Counted from the stretch's first letter, positions 7,389-20,143 are shown. The stretch: DNA of 64,000 nucleotides from Sphingopyxis sp. (GCA_030145715.1 JAIXHQ010000001.1:129701-193700); one strand, 5' to 3'. Program-made: numbers and translations. The notes: generated by a model from the sequence alone, not told the origin.

Positions 7389-9143
7389 GTGACGGAAATG
7401 AGTGGTGCCGACATGGTGGTTCAGGCGCTGGTCGACCTTGGGGTCGACACGGTGTTCGGCTATCCGGGCGGCGCGGTCCTTCCCATTTACGATGCGCTCT
7501 ATAAACATCCGACGATCAAGCATATCCTCGTCCGCCATGAACAGGCGGCGACCCATGCGGCAGAGGGCTACGCCCGCTCGACCGGAAAGCCCGGCGTCGT
7601 CCTCGTCACCTCGGGCCCCGGCGCGACCAATGCCGTCACGGGTATCACCGATGCGCTGCTCGATTCGATCCCGATGGTCGTGCTGACCGGACAGGTTCCG
7701 ACGACGCTGATCGGCACCGACGCCTTTCAGGAATGCGACACCGTCGGCATCACGCGCCATTGCACCAAGCATAATTATCTCGTGATGGATCCCGACCGCC
7801 TTGGCCCCATCATGCACGAGGCCTTTCATATCGCGACGCACGGCCGTCCCGGCCCGGTGGTGATCGACATACCAAAGAATGTGCAGGTCGCGACCGGCAC
7901 CTACAGCGTTCCCGCCTTTATCCAGCATAACAGCTATCGTCCGCAGGTCGAACCCGATGCCGCCGCGATCGCCGCGGCGGTGGAAATGATCGCCGCGGCT
8001 GAACGCCCGGTTTTCTATACCGGCGGCGGTGTCATCAACGCGGGGCCGGACGCCAGTGTCTCGCTGCGCCAGCTTGTCGCGCTGACCGGCGCGCCGATCA
8101 CCTCGACATTGATGGGCCTTGGTGCCTTTCCGTCGGACGACGACAAATGGCTCGGGATGCTGGGTATGCACGGCACCTATGAAGCCAATATGGCGATGAA
8201 CCGCGCCGACCTCATCATCGCGGTCGGTGCGCGCTTTGACGACCGCGTTACGGGCCGACTGGACGCCTTTGCGCCCGAGGCAAAGAAAATCCACATCGAC
8301 ATCGACCGCAGTTCGATCAACAAGATCGTCCCCGTCGACCTTGCCGTCATCGGCGACGCCGGGCGCGCGCTCGACGCGATCATTGCGGGATGGCAGGCGG
8401 CGGGCCACAAGGCGCGCGACCTTGGCGAATGGTGGCGCCGCGTCGATGGCTGGCGCGCGACGCGCTGCCTCGACTTCCCTGAAAAGAAGGAACCGGACGC
8501 CGATATCATGCCGCAGCGCGCCGTCCGGGCGCTGTTCGACGCGACGCGCGGCTGCGATCCGATCATCACGACCGAGGTTGGCCAGCACCAGATGTGGGCG
8601 GCCCAGCATTTTGGCTTCTCTGATCCCAACCGCTGGCTGACCAGCGGCGGACTTGGCACCATGGGTTATGGCTTCCCCGCCGCGGTCGGCGCACAGATCG
8701 CCAACCCAGACCGCCTGGTCATCTGCATCGCGGGCGAAGCCAGTCTGCAGATGAACATCCAGGAAATGGGGACCGTCGCGCAATATCGCCTGCCGGTCAA
8801 AATCTTCATCCTCAACAATGAATGGATGGGGATGGTCCGCCAGTGGCAGGAACTGACCTATGAAAGCCGCTATTCGAACAGCTATTCGGACAGCCTTCCC
8901 GATTTCGTGAAGCTTGCCGATGCTTATGGCTGGACGGGCCTTCGCATCGACACGCTCGGCGAACTGGAAGCGGGTATCCGGACGATGATCGACACGCCGG
9001 GACCGGTGATCGTCGATTGCCGCGTCGCAAAGCTCGCCAACTGCTTCCCGATGATCCCCTCGGGCGCCGCGCACACCGACATGATCCTTCAGCCGAACGA
9101 CATCGTCGGCACGATGGACGACGAAGCCAAGGCACTGGTGTAA
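7389..9143 (+). CDS. ilvB: Acetolactate synthase large subunit
   Basis: 584 residues. ThDP-dependent condensation of two pyruvates, or pyruvate with 2-oxobutyrate, in the first common step of Val/Leu/Ile synthesis. The N-terminal ThDP domain carries FGYPGGAVLPIYDAL and the catalytic Glu in RHEQAATHAAEGYAR. The central domain has the FAD-binding region. The C-terminal domain has FILNNEWMGMVRQWQE. The metal/ThDP motif normally starting GD reads GEASLQMN, a conservative Asp-to-Glu change. GTG 7389 follows AAGGAAGGAG. It lies 3 bp before ilvH. Confidence 0.96.
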   Translation: MTEMSGADMVVQALVDLGVDTVFGYPGGAVLPIYDALYKHPTIKHILVRHEQAATHAAEGYARSTGKPGVVLVTSGPGATNAVTGITDALLDSIPMVVLTGQVPTTLIGTDAFQECDTVGITRHCTKHNYLVMDPDRLGPIMHEAFHIATHGRPGPVVIDIPKNVQVATGTYSVPAFIQHNSYRPQVEPDAAAIAAAVEMIAAAERPVFYTGGGVINAGPDASVSLRQLVALTGAPITSTLMGLGAFPSDDDKWLGMLGMHGTYEANMAMNRADLIIAVGARFDDRVTGRLDAFAPEAKKIHIDIDRSSINKIVPVDLAVIGDAGRALDAIIAGWQAAGHKARDLGEWWRRVDGWRATRCLDFPEKKEPDADIMPQRAVRALFDATRGCDPIITTEVGQHQMWAAQHFGFSDPNRWLTSGGLGTMGYGFPAAVGAQIANPDRLVICIAGEASLQMNIQEMGTVAQYRLPVKIFILNNEWMGMVRQWQELTYESRYSNSYSDSLPDFVKLADAYGWTGLRIDTLGELEAGIRTMIDTPGPVIVDCRVAKLANCFPMIPSGAAHTDMILQPNDIVGTMDDEAKALV

Positions 9144-9146
9144 CCC

Positions 9147-10776
<1,630 letters not shown>

Positions 10777-10805
10777 TTCCCTTCCGCGTTTGCGGACATC
10801 GGTTT

Positions 10806-10837
10806 AAGGTCGGGCGATGACGGCATCGTCCGACCTT
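10806..10837 (+). terminator. Strong hairpin downstream of ilvC
   Basis: AAGGTCGGGCGATG and CATCGTCCGACCTT form a 14-bp stem (one G-U on RNA) around the loop ACGG, 30 bases after the ilvC stop. The stem is clearly above background, but the following bases TGGCTGTG hold no T-run. It may end the ilv transcript with Rho help or protect its 3' end. The remaining bases up to bioF (10838-10979) show only the GGAG ribosome site of bioF. Confidence 0.55.
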
Positions 10838-10979
10838 GGCTGTGACCGTTCGATGCCGAAATGCCGGGCGTGGTCGCTCAACCTCATCGATTGGCCGACC
10901 AAGAAATCGTTGCTCGCCCCGACATCTGACCCCTTCCGTACGGGTTTGCCATTTCGATCGCATGGATTAAGGAGCCTCG

Positions 10980-12119
10980 ATGCCGGGCTCTCTCCCCTTC
11001 TCGGCCCACCGTGCCGATCTCGACGTGCTGGCGGCTAAGGGCCGTCGGCGCCTTCTGACGCCGCGCGCCGGCCGCGATTTCGCGTCCAATGACTATCTTG
11101 GTCTCGCCGATTCGGATGCGTTGCGCAGTGCGCTCGCCGCGGGAATCGAACGCGGCATTTCTGCGGGTTCAGGCGGTTCGCGCCTGCTGCGCGGCAATCA
11201 TGACGAGCATCAGGCGCTCGAAGCCCATGCCGCACGCCATTATGGCAGCGAGGCGGCGCTGTTCTTCTCGACCGGCTTCGCGGCGAATGGCGCCTTGTTC
11301 GCGGCGATGCCACAGCGTGGCGACCTGATCGTCCATGACGAACTGATCCATGCCAGTGTGCACGACGGGATGCGGCTGGGCCGTGCGGACTATGTCGCCG
11401 CCGTGCACAATGATGCGCAATGTTTCGACGACATCATCGCCCGATGGCGCGACGGCGGCGGCACCGGGACACCCTGGATCGCGGTCGAAAGCCTCTACAG
11501 CATGGACGGCGACCGCGCGCCGCTCGCCGCGCTGGCCGAGATCGCCGACCGCCACGACGCGATACTCGTCGTCGACGAAGCCCATGCGACCGGCGTTTTC
11601 GGTCCCGGTGGCGCCGGGCTCGCACATGGCCTCGTCCGCCGCGACAACCTCATCACGCTCCACACCTGCGGCAAGGCGCTCGGCGCTGAAGGCGCGCTGC
11701 TGTGCGGCCCCGCCATCGCGATCGATTTCCTTATCAACCGCGGCCGCCCCTTCATCTTCTCGACCGCCCCCTCGCCCCTGATGGCGTGGCTCGTTCACCA
11801 GGCGATCGAGATTGTGGCGAACGAGCCTGAACGGCAGGCGCGGCTCCACGCGCTCGTCCGCCACGCCGCCGAACGCCTGGTCCCGCTTGGCATTCCCGCC
11901 AGCGGCACTCAGATTTTGCCCGTCATCATCGGCGACAACAACCGCACGATGCTGATCGCCAACCAACTGCGTGATGCCGGGTTCGACCTTCGCGGGATTC
12001 GCCCGCCGACCGTGGCGTGGGGCACCGCGCGTCTGCGCATCGCGATCACGCTCAATGTCGACGAACGCCAGATCGACGATATGGCCGACGCGCTCGCTTC
12101 GGCGATGGCTGCGGCGTGA
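10980..12119 (+). CDS. bioF: 8-amino-7-oxononanoate synthase
   Basis: 379 residues. PLP enzyme that condenses pimeloyl thioester with L-alanine in biotin synthesis. Fold-type I signatures: [40 protein letters not shown], the PLP-Asp block [15 protein letters not shown], and the PLP-Lys block [17 protein letters not shown] 10980 follows AAGGAG five bases upstream. It overlaps bioD by 4 bp (GTGA). The other alpha-oxoamine synthases are longer or have different neighbours, so the biotin context settles the name. Confidence 0.94.
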   Translation: MPGSLPFSAHRADLDVLAAKGRRRLLTPRAGRDFASNDYLGLADSDALRSALAAGIERGISAGSGGSRLLRGNHDEHQALEAHAARHYGSEAALFFSTGFAANGALFAAMPQRGDLIVHDELIHASVHDGMRLGRADYVAAVHNDAQCFDDIIARWRDGGGTGTPWIAVESLYSMDGDRAPLAALAEIADRHDAILVVDEAHATGVFGPGGAGLAHGLVRRDNLITLHTCGKALGAEGALLCGPAIAIDFLINRGRPFIFSTAPSPLMAWLVHQAIEIVANEPERQARLHALVRHAAERLVPLGIPASGTQILPVIIGDNNRTMLIANQLRDAGFDLRGIRPPTVAWGTARLRIAITLNVDERQIDDMADALASAMAAA

Positions 12120-12724
12120 CCCGCTTCGTCGTTACGGGCACCGATACCGACATCGGCAAGACCGTCTTTTCCTCAGCCTTGGCACAGGCGACACAGACGC
12201 CTTATTGGAAGCCGATCCAGTCGGGGCTCGCGGACGAAACGGACGGAGAATTCGTCGCACGTCTCGCCGGCGTGCGCGTCCTGGCGGAGGCCTATCGCCT
12301 CGTCACCCCCGCCTCGCCGCATCTCGCGGCCGACATCGACGGCGTGACGATCGATTCCGACGCCCTGACACCGCCCGATGGCCCGCTGATCGTCGAGGGC
12401 GCGGGCGGCGCGCTTGTCCCCGTCACCCGCACCCTGCTCTATGCCGATCTGTTCGCCCGCTGGCAGATTCCGGTCATCATCTGCGCACGCACCAGCCTCG
12501 GCACGATCAACCACAGCCTGCTGACGATCGAGGCGTTGAAAAGCCGCGGCGTGCCAATCCACGGTGTCGCCTTCCTTGGCGACGCGATGGACGACAGCGA
12601 GGCTATTATTGTAAATCTGGGTGGGGTGCGCCATTTGGGTCGCCTGCCGATCGTCGATCCGCTGACGCCGGACACGCTCGCTGCCGCTTTCTCGGCGAAT
12701 TTTGCGCTCGCGGATTTCGCATGA
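12116..12724 (+). CDS. bioD: Dethiobiotin synthetase
   Basis: 202 residues. ATP-dependent closure of the ureido ring of dethiobiotin from 7,8-diaminopelargonic acid and CO2. Walker A is GTDTDIGKT at residues 8-16; KPIQSG is the substrate lysine motif, and [11 protein letters not shown] is the conserved Mg/carbamate motif. GTG 12116 shares GTGA with the bioF stop, and the gene's own stop shares ATGA with bioA, so the three are translationally coupled. Confidence 0.95.
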   Translation: MTRFVVTGTDTDIGKTVFSSALAQATQTPYWKPIQSGLADETDGEFVARLAGVRVLAEAYRLVTPASPHLAADIDGVTIDSDALTPPDGPLIVEGAGGALVPVTRTLLYADLFARWQIPVIICARTSLGTINHSLLTIEALKSRGVPIHGVAFLGDAMDDSEAIIVNLGGVRHLGRLPIVDPLTPDTLAAAFSANFALADFA

Positions 12725-13968
12725 CATCGCCCGTTTGGCACCCGTTTACCCAGCACGGGCTTGGCGATCCGATCCCGCTGATCGCGCGCGGCGATGGCGC
12801 GCGTCTCCACGACGCGGACGGCAATCACTGGATCGACGCGATTTCAAGCTGGTGGGTCACCACCCATGGCCATGCCCACCCGCGCATCATGGCGGCGATC
12901 CGCGACCAGTCCGAACGGCTCGACCAGTTGATCTTCGCCGGCTGGACGCACGAACCGGCAGAGACGCTCGCCGCCGAACTGGTCCGCATCACGCCCGATC
13001 CGCTGACGCGCGTCTTTTTCTCGGACTCAGGGTCAACCAGCGTCGAGGTCGCGCTCAAGATGGCGCTCGGCTATTGGTATAATATCGGCGAGGCGCGCAG
13101 CCGCATCCTCGTTCTGGAACACAGCTATCATGGCGACACGATCGGCACGATGTCGGTTGGCGAACGCGGCGTCTATAACCGCGCATGGCAGCCACTGTTG
13201 TTCGACGTCGATACCATCCCCTTCCCGCACGAAGGGATGGAGCAGCGCGCGCTCGACGCCCTTGAGTCCGCCTGCGTTCAAAAGCCCGCCGCCTTCATCG
13301 TCGAACCGCTGATCCTCGGCGCCGGGGGTATGCTGATCTATCCGGCGTGGGTGCTGGCGGAAATGCGCGCCATCTGCGCGCGCTATGGCGTCCTGTTCAT
13401 CGCGGATGAGGTGATGACCGGCTGGGGCCGCACCGGCACCCGCTTCGCCTGCGATCAGGCAGGGGTCATTCCCGACATCGTCTGCCTGTCAAAGGGGCTG
13501 ACCGGCGGCGCGCTCCCGCTCGCGGTGACGCTCTGCATCGAACCGATCTACGACGCGCATTTTTCGGACGACCGCGCCCGGACCTTCTATCATTCGTCCA
13601 GCTATACCGCGAACCCGATCGCCTGCGCCGCCGCCAACGCCAATCTGGCCATCTGGCGCGAGGAGCCGATTCAACAGCGCATCGACGCCCTCGCCGATGC
13701 GCAGGCCGCGCACCTGTCGATGCTCGGCCACGACCCACGTGTCACCAATCCGCGCCGTCTCGGCACCATCGCCGCGCTCGACATCGTGGCGCCTGACGCA
13801 GGCTATCTCTCGAACCTCGCGCCGCGCCTGACCGCCTTCTACCGCGACCACGGCGTCCTCCTCCGTCCTCTGGGCAACTGCATCTATGTCATGCCGCCCT
13901 ATTGCATCACCGCGGACGACCTCGCGCACGTCTGGCGCACGATCGCCGCCTCGCTGGACCATGGCTGA
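12721..13968 (+). CDS. bioA: Adenosylmethionine-8-amino-7-oxononanoate aminotransferase
   Basis: 415 residues. Class III aminotransferase that converts 8-amino-7-oxononanoate to diaminopelargonate using S-adenosylmethionine as amino donor. N-terminal VWHPFTQHG and [13 protein letters not shown] are BioA-specific substrate motifs. The PLP Asp is in [15 protein letters not shown] and the PLP Lys in [13 protein letters not shown]. Last gene of bioFDA; bioB and an early pimeloyl module are absent from the window. Confidence 0.96.
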   Translation: MTSPVWHPFTQHGLGDPIPLIARGDGARLHDADGNHWIDAISSWWVTTHGHAHPRIMAAIRDQSERLDQLIFAGWTHEPAETLAAELVRITPDPLTRVFFSDSGSTSVEVALKMALGYWYNIGEARSRILVLEHSYHGDTIGTMSVGERGVYNRAWQPLLFDVDTIPFPHEGMEQRALDALESACVQKPAAFIVEPLILGAGGMLIYPAWVLAEMRAICARYGVLFIADEVMTGWGRTGTRFACDQAGVIPDIVCLSKGLTGGALPLAVTLCIEPIYDAHFSDDRARTFYHSSSYTANPIACAAANANLAIWREEPIQQRIDALADAQAAHLSMLGHDPRVTNPRRLGTIAALDIVAPDAGYLSNLAPRLTAFYRDHGVLLRPLGNCIYVMPPYCITADDLAHVWRTIAASLDHG

Positions 13969-14044
13969 AGACGCGCAGGGCGCGCCTGTCACCCGATATG
14001 GCCAGCCGACTTGCGCGGGGCCGCGCATCGGCTAAAGACAGCCG

Positions 14045-15331
14045 ATGGATCAGATCGTCATTCGCGGCGGCCAGCGACTCAAGGGCCGGATTCCCATCAG
14101 CGGTGCCAAGAATGCGGCGCTCACCCTTTTGCCATGCGCGCTGCTCACCGACGAGCCGCTGACGCTCCGAAACCTGCCGCGCCTCGCCGACGTCGATGGG
14201 TTCGGCCATCTGCTGAACCAGCTTGGCTGCTCGACGACGATCGAGGGATCGCGGCCCGAGGATTTCGGCCGCGTGATGACCGCGCGCACGACGACTCTCA
14301 CTTCGACCGTCGCGCCCTATGACATCGTGCGCAAGATGCGCGCATCGATCCTCGTGCTCGGCCCGCTGCTCGCGCGCGCGGGAGAAGCGACCGTGTCGCT
14401 GCCTGGCGGCTGCGCGATCGGCAACCGCCCGATCGACCTGCACCTCAAGGCTCTTGAAGCCTTTGGCGCAGAGATCGAGCTGGCGTCAGGCTATGTAAAG
14501 GCCAGCGCACCCGGCGGCGGGCGCCTGCCCGGCGGCAAGTTCACCTTTCCCGTCGTTTCGGTCGGCGCGACTGAAAATGCCCTGATGGCGGCCGTTCTCG
14601 CCAAGGGAATATGCGTTCTGGAAAATGCGGCGCGCGAGCCGGAGATCGTCGATCTGTGCAACTGCCTGGTCGCGATGGGCGCGCATATCGACGGCATCGG
14701 CACCGAAACGCTGACCATCGAGGGCGTCGATCGGCTGCATGGCGCGACATATCGCGTTATGGCCGACCGGATCGAGGCGGGCAGCTACGCCTGCGCCGCC
14801 GTGATTACCGAGGGCGATGTCGAACTGGTCGGGGCAAAGGCAAGCGAAATGGAAGCCACGCTGGCGTCGCTCCGCGAAGCTGGCGCAACCGTCGAGGAAA
14901 CCAAGGGCGGCATCCGCGTCGCGATGACGGGCCGCGCCGAACCCGTCACCCTGTCGACGGCGCCCTATCCGGGCTTTGCCACCGATATGCAGGCGCAGTT
15001 CATGGCGATGGCGACGCTCGGCAAGGGCGCGTCGCTGTTCACCGAAACGATTTTCGAGAACCGCTATATGCACGTCCCCGAACTCGCCCGCATGGGCTGC
15101 GACATCGACGTGCGCGGCCGCAGCGCGGTGGTGCGCGGCGTCGATCATCTGGTCGGCGCACCAGTGATGGCGACCGATCTGCGCGCTTCGATGAGCCTCA
15201 TCATCGCGGGCCTCGCCGCGCAGGGCACAACCGAAGTCAACCGCGTCTATCACCTCGACCGCGGTTACGAGCGGCTGGAAGAAAAATTGCAGGCGGTCGG
15301 CGCCGACATCGAACGGATCAGCGCGGGATAA
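14045..15331 (+). CDS. murA: UDP-N-acetylglucosamine 1-carboxyvinyltransferase
   Basis: 428 residues. Transfers enolpyruvate from PEP to UDP-GlcNAc, the first committed step of peptidoglycan synthesis. It starts with the signature [20 protein letters not shown] (catalytic Lys in GAKNA). The active-site Cys is in [11 protein letters not shown], so the fosfomycin target cysteine is present rather than Asp. [12 protein letters not shown] carries the conserved Asp. Single-gene unit, 76 bp after bioA. Confidence 0.97.
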   Translation: MDQIVIRGGQRLKGRIPISGAKNAALTLLPCALLTDEPLTLRNLPRLADVDGFGHLLNQLGCSTTIEGSRPEDFGRVMTARTTTLTSTVAPYDIVRKMRASILVLGPLLARAGEATVSLPGGCAIGNRPIDLHLKALEAFGAEIELASGYVKASAPGGGRLPGGKFTFPVVSVGATENALMAAVLAKGICVLENAAREPEIVDLCNCLVAMGAHIDGIGTETLTIEGVDRLHGATYRVMADRIEAGSYACAAVITEGDVELVGAKASEMEATLASLREAGATVEETKGGIRVAMTGRAEPVTLSTAPYPGFATDMQAQFMAMATLGKGASLFTETIFENRYMHVPELARMGCDIDVRGRSAVVRGVDHLVGAPVMATDLRASMSLIIAGLAAQGTTEVNRVYHLDRGYERLEEKLQAVGADIERISAG

Positions 15332-15376
15332 GTCGGGTTCGCAACGCCACAGCCGCCACGAACGACGGCGCTGCGG

Positions 15377-16336
15377 TCACTCTGGCCGATCGACCGACAC
15401 CGCGACCATATTGCCGCTGACCGTCGGACGCGGTGGTCGCTTCGCGACCGCGATCACCAGCCCGACGAACGCGACGACGCCACCGGCGATCGACAGCGTC
15501 GCCCAGCGATAATCCTCGAACGCGGTCGAAAAACCCATTGCGATGATCGGGATCAGCACGCCCGACCACGCCGCCTGCCCCGGCCCCACGGCACGGATGA
15601 TATTGAAATAGAGCGGAAAGGTCACGGCGCTGGCAATCACGCCCAGGTAGAGGACGCCGCCGATATAGGCCGCGGTGGGCTCGATCATCGGCGCGCCGGT
15701 CGTGACCCAGGCAAAGGCGCCGTCGGCCAGCGTACCGAACAGCATCGCCCATGCGATCATCACCGTCATCGACTGCGCACGGGCGATGCTGGTCCCCTGC
15801 ATGACATTGGCAATGGACGCGCTGAGCACCCCGGACAAGGTCAATAGCATCCCGGCGGTCACGGCTCCGGGCCCCAACGCAGCGGCGCGATATTCGTGGA
15901 GGATCATCATCCCGACGCCGACGATCGCGATCCCAGCACCGGCCAGAAACCGCCCCTCGACCGGGGTTTTCAAAAAGGCCCGGCCGAAAAGCGTGTTGGG
16001 GACGATCAGCAGCGCGAACAGCACCGCCACCAGGCCAGAGGTGATATGCTGTTCGGCGCGATAGACGAAGTTGAAGTTGAAGGCGAACTGCGCCACGCCC
16101 AGCATCGCGGCAAAGCCGAGCGCCTTCGCGCCCGGCCACAACCGCTCACGCCGGATCAATGCAAAGGCGAACATCGCGGCCGCCGCGACCGCGAACCGAT
16201 AAGTCACCGACCAACTGGGCGGCACCGCCCCCAACTGCCCCTTGATGACGATCCATGTCGAACCCCAGATCAGCGTCACCAACGCAAAGGGCAACAGGAC
16301 GCGCGGACTAAGCAGCGTCGGCGGCTGCTCGTTCAT
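15377..16336 (-). CDS. EamA/DMT-family membrane transporter
   Basis: 319 residues with about ten hydrophobic helices in two EamA repeats (roughly residues 10-145 and 155-300). It opens with FALVTLIWGSTWIVIKGQLG, the usual first helix of drug/metabolite transporters. The substrate is not predictable, though exporters of amino acids and related metabolites are common in the family. The ATG at 16336 overlaps the stop of the upstream threonine aldolase-like gene by 4 bp, so the two are co-translated and an amino-acid-related export role is possible. Confidence 0.88.
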   Translation of the reverse strand: MNEQPPTLLSPRVLLPFALVTLIWGSTWIVIKGQLGAVPPSWSVTYRFAVAAAAMFAFALIRRERLWPGAKALGFAAMLGVAQFAFNFNFVYRAEQHITSGLVAVLFALLIVPNTLFGRAFLKTPVEGRFLAGAGIAIVGVGMMILHEYRAAALGPGAVTAGMLLTLSGVLSASIANVMQGTSIARAQSMTVMIAWAMLFGTLADGAFAWVTTGAPMIEPTAAYIGGVLYLGVIASAVTFPLYFNIIRAVGPGQAAWSGVLIPIIAMGFSTAFEDYRWATLSIAGGVVAFVGLVIAVAKRPPRPTVSGNMVAVSVDRPE

Positions 16337-17343
16337 AAACTGCCGATCGCGGCGGCCAGCGGCGCCACAGCCTCAGCATCCTGATCCCAACTGACGACCA
16401 GGCGCGCCGCGCCCTCCCCCCAATCGTAAAAATCGAAACCAGCGCCGCGCAATCGTGCCGCCTCCGCAGGGGTCAGCCGGACGAACAATTCATTCGCTTC
16501 GACTGGATACATCAGTCGGTCGCCACAGGCAGCGGCGAGTTTTGCCGCGCCAGCGTTCGCAGCGCGCGCATTGGCCAGCCACAGGTCATTGGCCAGCATC
16601 GCGCGAATCTGCGCCGCCACGAACCGCCCCTTGCTGAGCAAATGGCCACCACGTTTCTTGAGTTCGCGGACTCCCGGCCCGCCGGCGCCGCCGAAAAAAA
16701 CGATGGCTTCGGCCATCATCGCACCGTTTTTTGTAAAGCCGAACGACAGCGCATCGACCCCCGCGCGCCAGGTGACATCCGCGGGCGCGCAGCCCAGAAA
16801 CGCGACGGCGTTGGCAAAGCGCGCGCCATCCATATGGAGCTTCATCCCGCTCGCGCGGGCGATGTCGCTGATTTCGGCGATCTCGCCCGCGCGCCACGAC
16901 AGGCCATATTCGGTGGCGTTGGTGATGCTGATCGCCGCCGGCTGGACCTGATGAACATCCTTGCAGATACCGGCGATCCGCGCTTTCAGTGCGTCGGCAT
17001 CGATCTTTGCCCCGCGACCGGGCAGCGGCATCAGCTTGGCGCCGCCCGAATAGAATGTCGGGGCGCCGCATTCATCGACCTCGATATGCGCTTCCTCATA
17101 ACAGAGGATGCCCTGCCAGGGCCGCACGAAATGCGCCAGAATGATGCTGTTGGCGGCGGTGCCGGTCGGAATCCAGACGACCTCGCAATCGGTTTCGAAC
17201 AGATCGGAAAAGGCGGCGTCGAGCGATTGGCTGAGCGCATCGCCATCATAGGCCGTATCGGCATGATTGGCGGCCGCCAGCGCATCCATCACCACGGGAT
17301 GGACGGTCGCGGCATTGTCGGAGAAAAAGCGGGTCGCGGTCAC
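16333..17343 (-). CDS. Low-specificity L-threonine aldolase family PLP enzyme
   Basis: 336 residues of the beta-eliminating lyase/threonine aldolase family, which cleaves L-threonine or L-allo-threonine to glycine and acetaldehyde. Seen motifs: FFSDNAATVHP at the start, WIPTGTAANSIIL, YEEAHIEVDECGAP, LHMDGARFANAV (PLP Asp) and the Schiff-base Lys in SFGFTKNGAMMAEA. It is coupled by an ATGA overlap to the downstream EamA transporter. An ltaE name is likely, but substrate preference cannot be read. Confidence 0.9.
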   Translation of the reverse strand: MTATRFFSDNAATVHPVVMDALAAANHADTAYDGDALSQSLDAAFSDLFETDCEVVWIPTGTAANSIILAHFVRPWQGILCYEEAHIEVDECGAPTFYSGGAKLMPLPGRGAKIDADALKARIAGICKDVHQVQPAAISITNATEYGLSWRAGEIAEISDIARASGMKLHMDGARFANAVAFLGCAPADVTWRAGVDALSFGFTKNGAMMAEAIVFFGGAGGPGVRELKKRGGHLLSKGRFVAAQIRAMLANDLWLANARAANAGAAKLAAACGDRLMYPVEANELFVRLTPAEAARLRGAGFDFYDWGEGAARLVVSWDQDAEAVAPLAAAIGSL

Positions 17344-17432
17344 GAATCGCGCCTTAGCGCAGGTCGCCTTCCCATGCTAATCCGTTATTTCTGCTGCCGT
17401 GCGCAAATGCCCGCAGCCGCCCGATTCAGTGG

Positions 17433-18650
17433 TCAGCGATCGCGCCGCGCCAGCAGCTTCAGGCGCAGCGCGTTCAGCTTGATAAAGCCGGCCGCGTCCT
17501 TCTGGTCATAGGCGCCGGCATCATCCTCGAACGTCACATGGCGTTCGCTGTACAGGCTGTTGGGCGACTTGCGACCGACGACGTTGGCGTTGCCCTTATA
17601 CAGCTTCAGCCGCACCGTGCCGCTGACCTTTTCCTGGCTGTGATCGATCGCGGCCTGCAACATCTCACGCTCCGGCGCGAACCAGAAGCCGTTATAGATC
17701 AGCTCGGCATATTTCGGCATCAGTTCATCTTTCAGATGCGCCGCGCCGCGATCCAGCGTGATGCTTTCGATGCCGCGATGCGCGCGGGCGTAAATCTCGC
17801 CGCCCGGTGTTTCGTACATGCCGCGCGATTTCATGCCGACGAAACGATTTTCGACCAGGTCGAGCCGGCCGATCCCATGCTTGCGTCCCAGGTCGTTCAG
17901 CGCCGCCAGCAACGTCGCGGGCGACATCGCCTGTCCATTCAGCGCAACGCCGTCGCCGCGTTCGAAATCAATCGTGATATATTCGGGCGTATCGGGCGCC
18001 TGCTGCGGATCGATGGTGCGCGAATAGACGTAATCGGGGGTTTCCTCCCATGGGTCCTCCAGCACCTTGCCCTCCGACGAGGTGTGCAACAGATTGGCGT
18101 CGGTCGAAAAGGGGCTTTCGCCGCGCTTGTCCTTGGGCACCGGAATCTGGTTCTTTTCGGCAAAGTCGATCAGCGCGGTGCGGCTTGTCAGATCCCATTC
18201 GCGCCACGGCGCGATCACCTTGATGTCGGGGTTCAGCGCATAGCAGGACAGTTCGAACCGCACCTGGTCATTGCCCTTGCCCGTCGCGCCATGCGCCACG
18301 GCGTCGGCGCCGACTTCCTTGGCGATCTCGACCAGCCGTTTGGAAATCAGCGGCCGCGCAATCGAGGTGCCGAGCAGATAGTCGCCCTCATAACGCGCGT
18401 TGGCGCGCATCATCGGAAAAACGAAATCGCGGACGAATTCCTCGCGCACGTCGTCGATATAGATATGTTCGGGCTTGATCCCCATCAATTCGGCCTTGGC
18501 GCGCGCGGGTTCCAATTCTTCGCCCTGCCCCAGGTCGGCGGTAAAGGTCACGACCTCGCAGCCATAGGTGACCTGCAGCCACTTCAGGATGACGCTGGTA
18601 TCGAGACCGCCCGAATAGGCAAGAACGACGCGCTTGAACGATTCGGACAT
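17433..18650 (-). CDS. argG: Argininosuccinate synthase
   Basis: 405 residues. ATP-dependent ligation of citrulline and aspartate in arginine synthesis. The N-type ATP PPi-loop [15 protein letters not shown] is at residues 10-24; further conserved blocks are [22 protein letters not shown] and [18 protein letters not shown] 18650 is just before the N-terminal [15 protein letters not shown]. The 133-bp space upstream shows no gene and presumably holds the promoter. Confidence 0.97.
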   Translation of the reverse strand: MSESFKRVVLAYSGGLDTSVILKWLQVTYGCEVVTFTADLGQGEELEPARAKAELMGIKPEHIYIDDVREEFVRDFVFPMMRANARYEGDYLLGTSIARPLISKRLVEIAKEVGADAVAHGATGKGNDQVRFELSCYALNPDIKVIAPWREWDLTSRTALIDFAEKNQIPVPKDKRGESPFSTDANLLHTSSEGKVLEDPWEETPDYVYSRTIDPQQAPDTPEYITIDFERGDGVALNGQAMSPATLLAALNDLGRKHGIGRLDLVENRFVGMKSRGMYETPGGEIYARAHRGIESITLDRGAAHLKDELMPKYAELIYNGFWFAPEREMLQAAIDHSQEKVSGTVRLKLYKGNANVVGRKSPNSLYSERHVTFEDDAGAYDQKDAAGFIKLNALRLKLLARRDR

Positions 18651-18783
18651 GAGGGCACCTTTGGCGAGGGAGAGACGCGGGCGCGGCTAGCAGCCCGCCG
18701 ACCGCGGCGCAACCGCATAGGCGCCCCGACAGCAATCCGCCCAGCCTCTTTCCCGCCAGGCGCCCAGTGCCGAGCGCGCGAAC

Positions 18784-20022
18784 CTAGTTCCCGTAACGCC
18801 GCTCGACCTCGCCCAAATAGTCGCGCGTCAGTGGCAGCGCGTGGCGGCTGCGTGCGAACTGGATCTGGTAATTGCCCATCCCGCCGCTCTCGAACGCGGC
18901 GGTCGCCCCCGCGAGATAGAAGCACCACATCCGAAAAAAACGTCCGCCCATCATCCGGACGATCTCCGCCTCATGCGCCAGCGTCCGCGCATACCATTCG
19001 CGCAGGGTCAGCGCATAATGGAGCCGCAGCGTCTCGACATCGGTCGCGATCAGCCGACTCTTTTCGCTTGCCGCCAGCGTCTCGCTAAGCGCGGGAATAT
19101 AGCCGCCGGGAAAGATATATTTGCGCGTAAAGGCGTCGGTCGCGCCCGGCTTTCCGAACCGTCCGATGGTGTGGAGCAGCATCACCCCGTCGGCGGTCAT
19201 CAGATTGGCGGCGGCGCGAAAGAAAGTCTCGAAATTCGGGGCACCGACATGTTCGAACATGCCGACCGACACGATGCGGTCGAACTGCCCGGCCTCACGC
19301 GCGGCAAGGTCGCGATAGTCGATCAGTTCGAACGTCACCCGTTCGGCGACCCCGGCCACCGCGGCGCGCTGGCGGGCGAGCGCCAGTTGCTCCTCGGACA
19401 GGGTGATCCCCAGCACCGTGACTTTTTCCAGTTTCGCCAGCGTGATCGCCATGCCGCCCCAGCCGCATCCGATGTCGAGAATGCGCTGCCCCGGCGCCAG
19501 CGCGAGCTTCGCCGCGATATGGGCCTTTTTCGCGGCCTGCGCGTCTTCCAGCGTCATGTCGGGACGGGACCAATAGGCGCAGCTATATTGCATGTCATCG
19601 TCGAGGAAGAGACGATAGAGATCGTTGCCGATGTCGTAGTGATGCTTGACGTTCGCGCGCGATTGGCGTTGCCGATTGATCGAACCGAGCCGTGTCTTGA
19701 CCCACTCGGCGCGCTCGCCGAACCAGCTCAGTTCCTTGATCGTGGCCCCGCGATCCCACGGCGTGTTCGCCCGGATCAGCCCGACCAGATCCATGACGTC
19801 GCCCTGCTCCACCACCATCTCGCCGTCCATGAACGCCTCTGCGGCGCCTAGTCGCGGGTCGAGGATGATGCGGCGCATGGCGCGGCGATTGACAAAGCGG
19901 ATGGTGACGTCGGGAAAACCGGACGCGGCCTGACCAAATTGCTCGCGCGCGCCATCGGGCGCGACGACGGTCAGCCGACCCTGACGAATGACTCGGGAAA
20001 GAAACGGACGCAGGATCGACAT
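18784..20022 (-). CDS. cfa: Cyclopropane-fatty-acyl-phospholipid synthase family methyltransferase
   Basis: 412 residues. SAM-dependent methylene transfer to cis double bonds of membrane phospholipid acyl chains. The N-terminal lipid-binding part includes EAFMDGEMVVEQGD. HHYDIGNDLYRLFLDDDMQYSCAYW is the hallmark run of the CFA family, here seen as HHYDIGND and MQYSCAYW, and the SAM site is DIGCGWGGMAI. EHVGAPNFETFF is also typical. Single gene, divergently spaced from nothing: both neighbours are leftward. Confidence 0.92.
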   Translation of the reverse strand: MSILRPFLSRVIRQGRLTVVAPDGAREQFGQAASGFPDVTIRFVNRRAMRRIILDPRLGAAEAFMDGEMVVEQGDVMDLVGLIRANTPWDRGATIKELSWFGERAEWVKTRLGSINRQRQSRANVKHHYDIGNDLYRLFLDDDMQYSCAYWSRPDMTLEDAQAAKKAHIAAKLALAPGQRILDIGCGWGGMAITLAKLEKVTVLGITLSEEQLALARQRAAVAGVAERVTFELIDYRDLAAREAGQFDRIVSVGMFEHVGAPNFETFFRAAANLMTADGVMLLHTIGRFGKPGATDAFTRKYIFPGGYIPALSETLAASEKSRLIATDVETLRLHYALTLREWYARTLAHEAEIVRMMGGRFFRMWCFYLAGATAAFESGGMGNYQIQFARSRHALPLTRDYLGEVERRYGN

Positions 20023-20143
20023 ATCTTACGAACCGAACATATTGCGGCCGAAAGGGTTCCGATCAAATTCCCGCATATCAATCATAATCGATATGGTCTT
20101 CCCAATATCCGCCTTTACCCACGCGGACCCGGGCATTTCTTTC

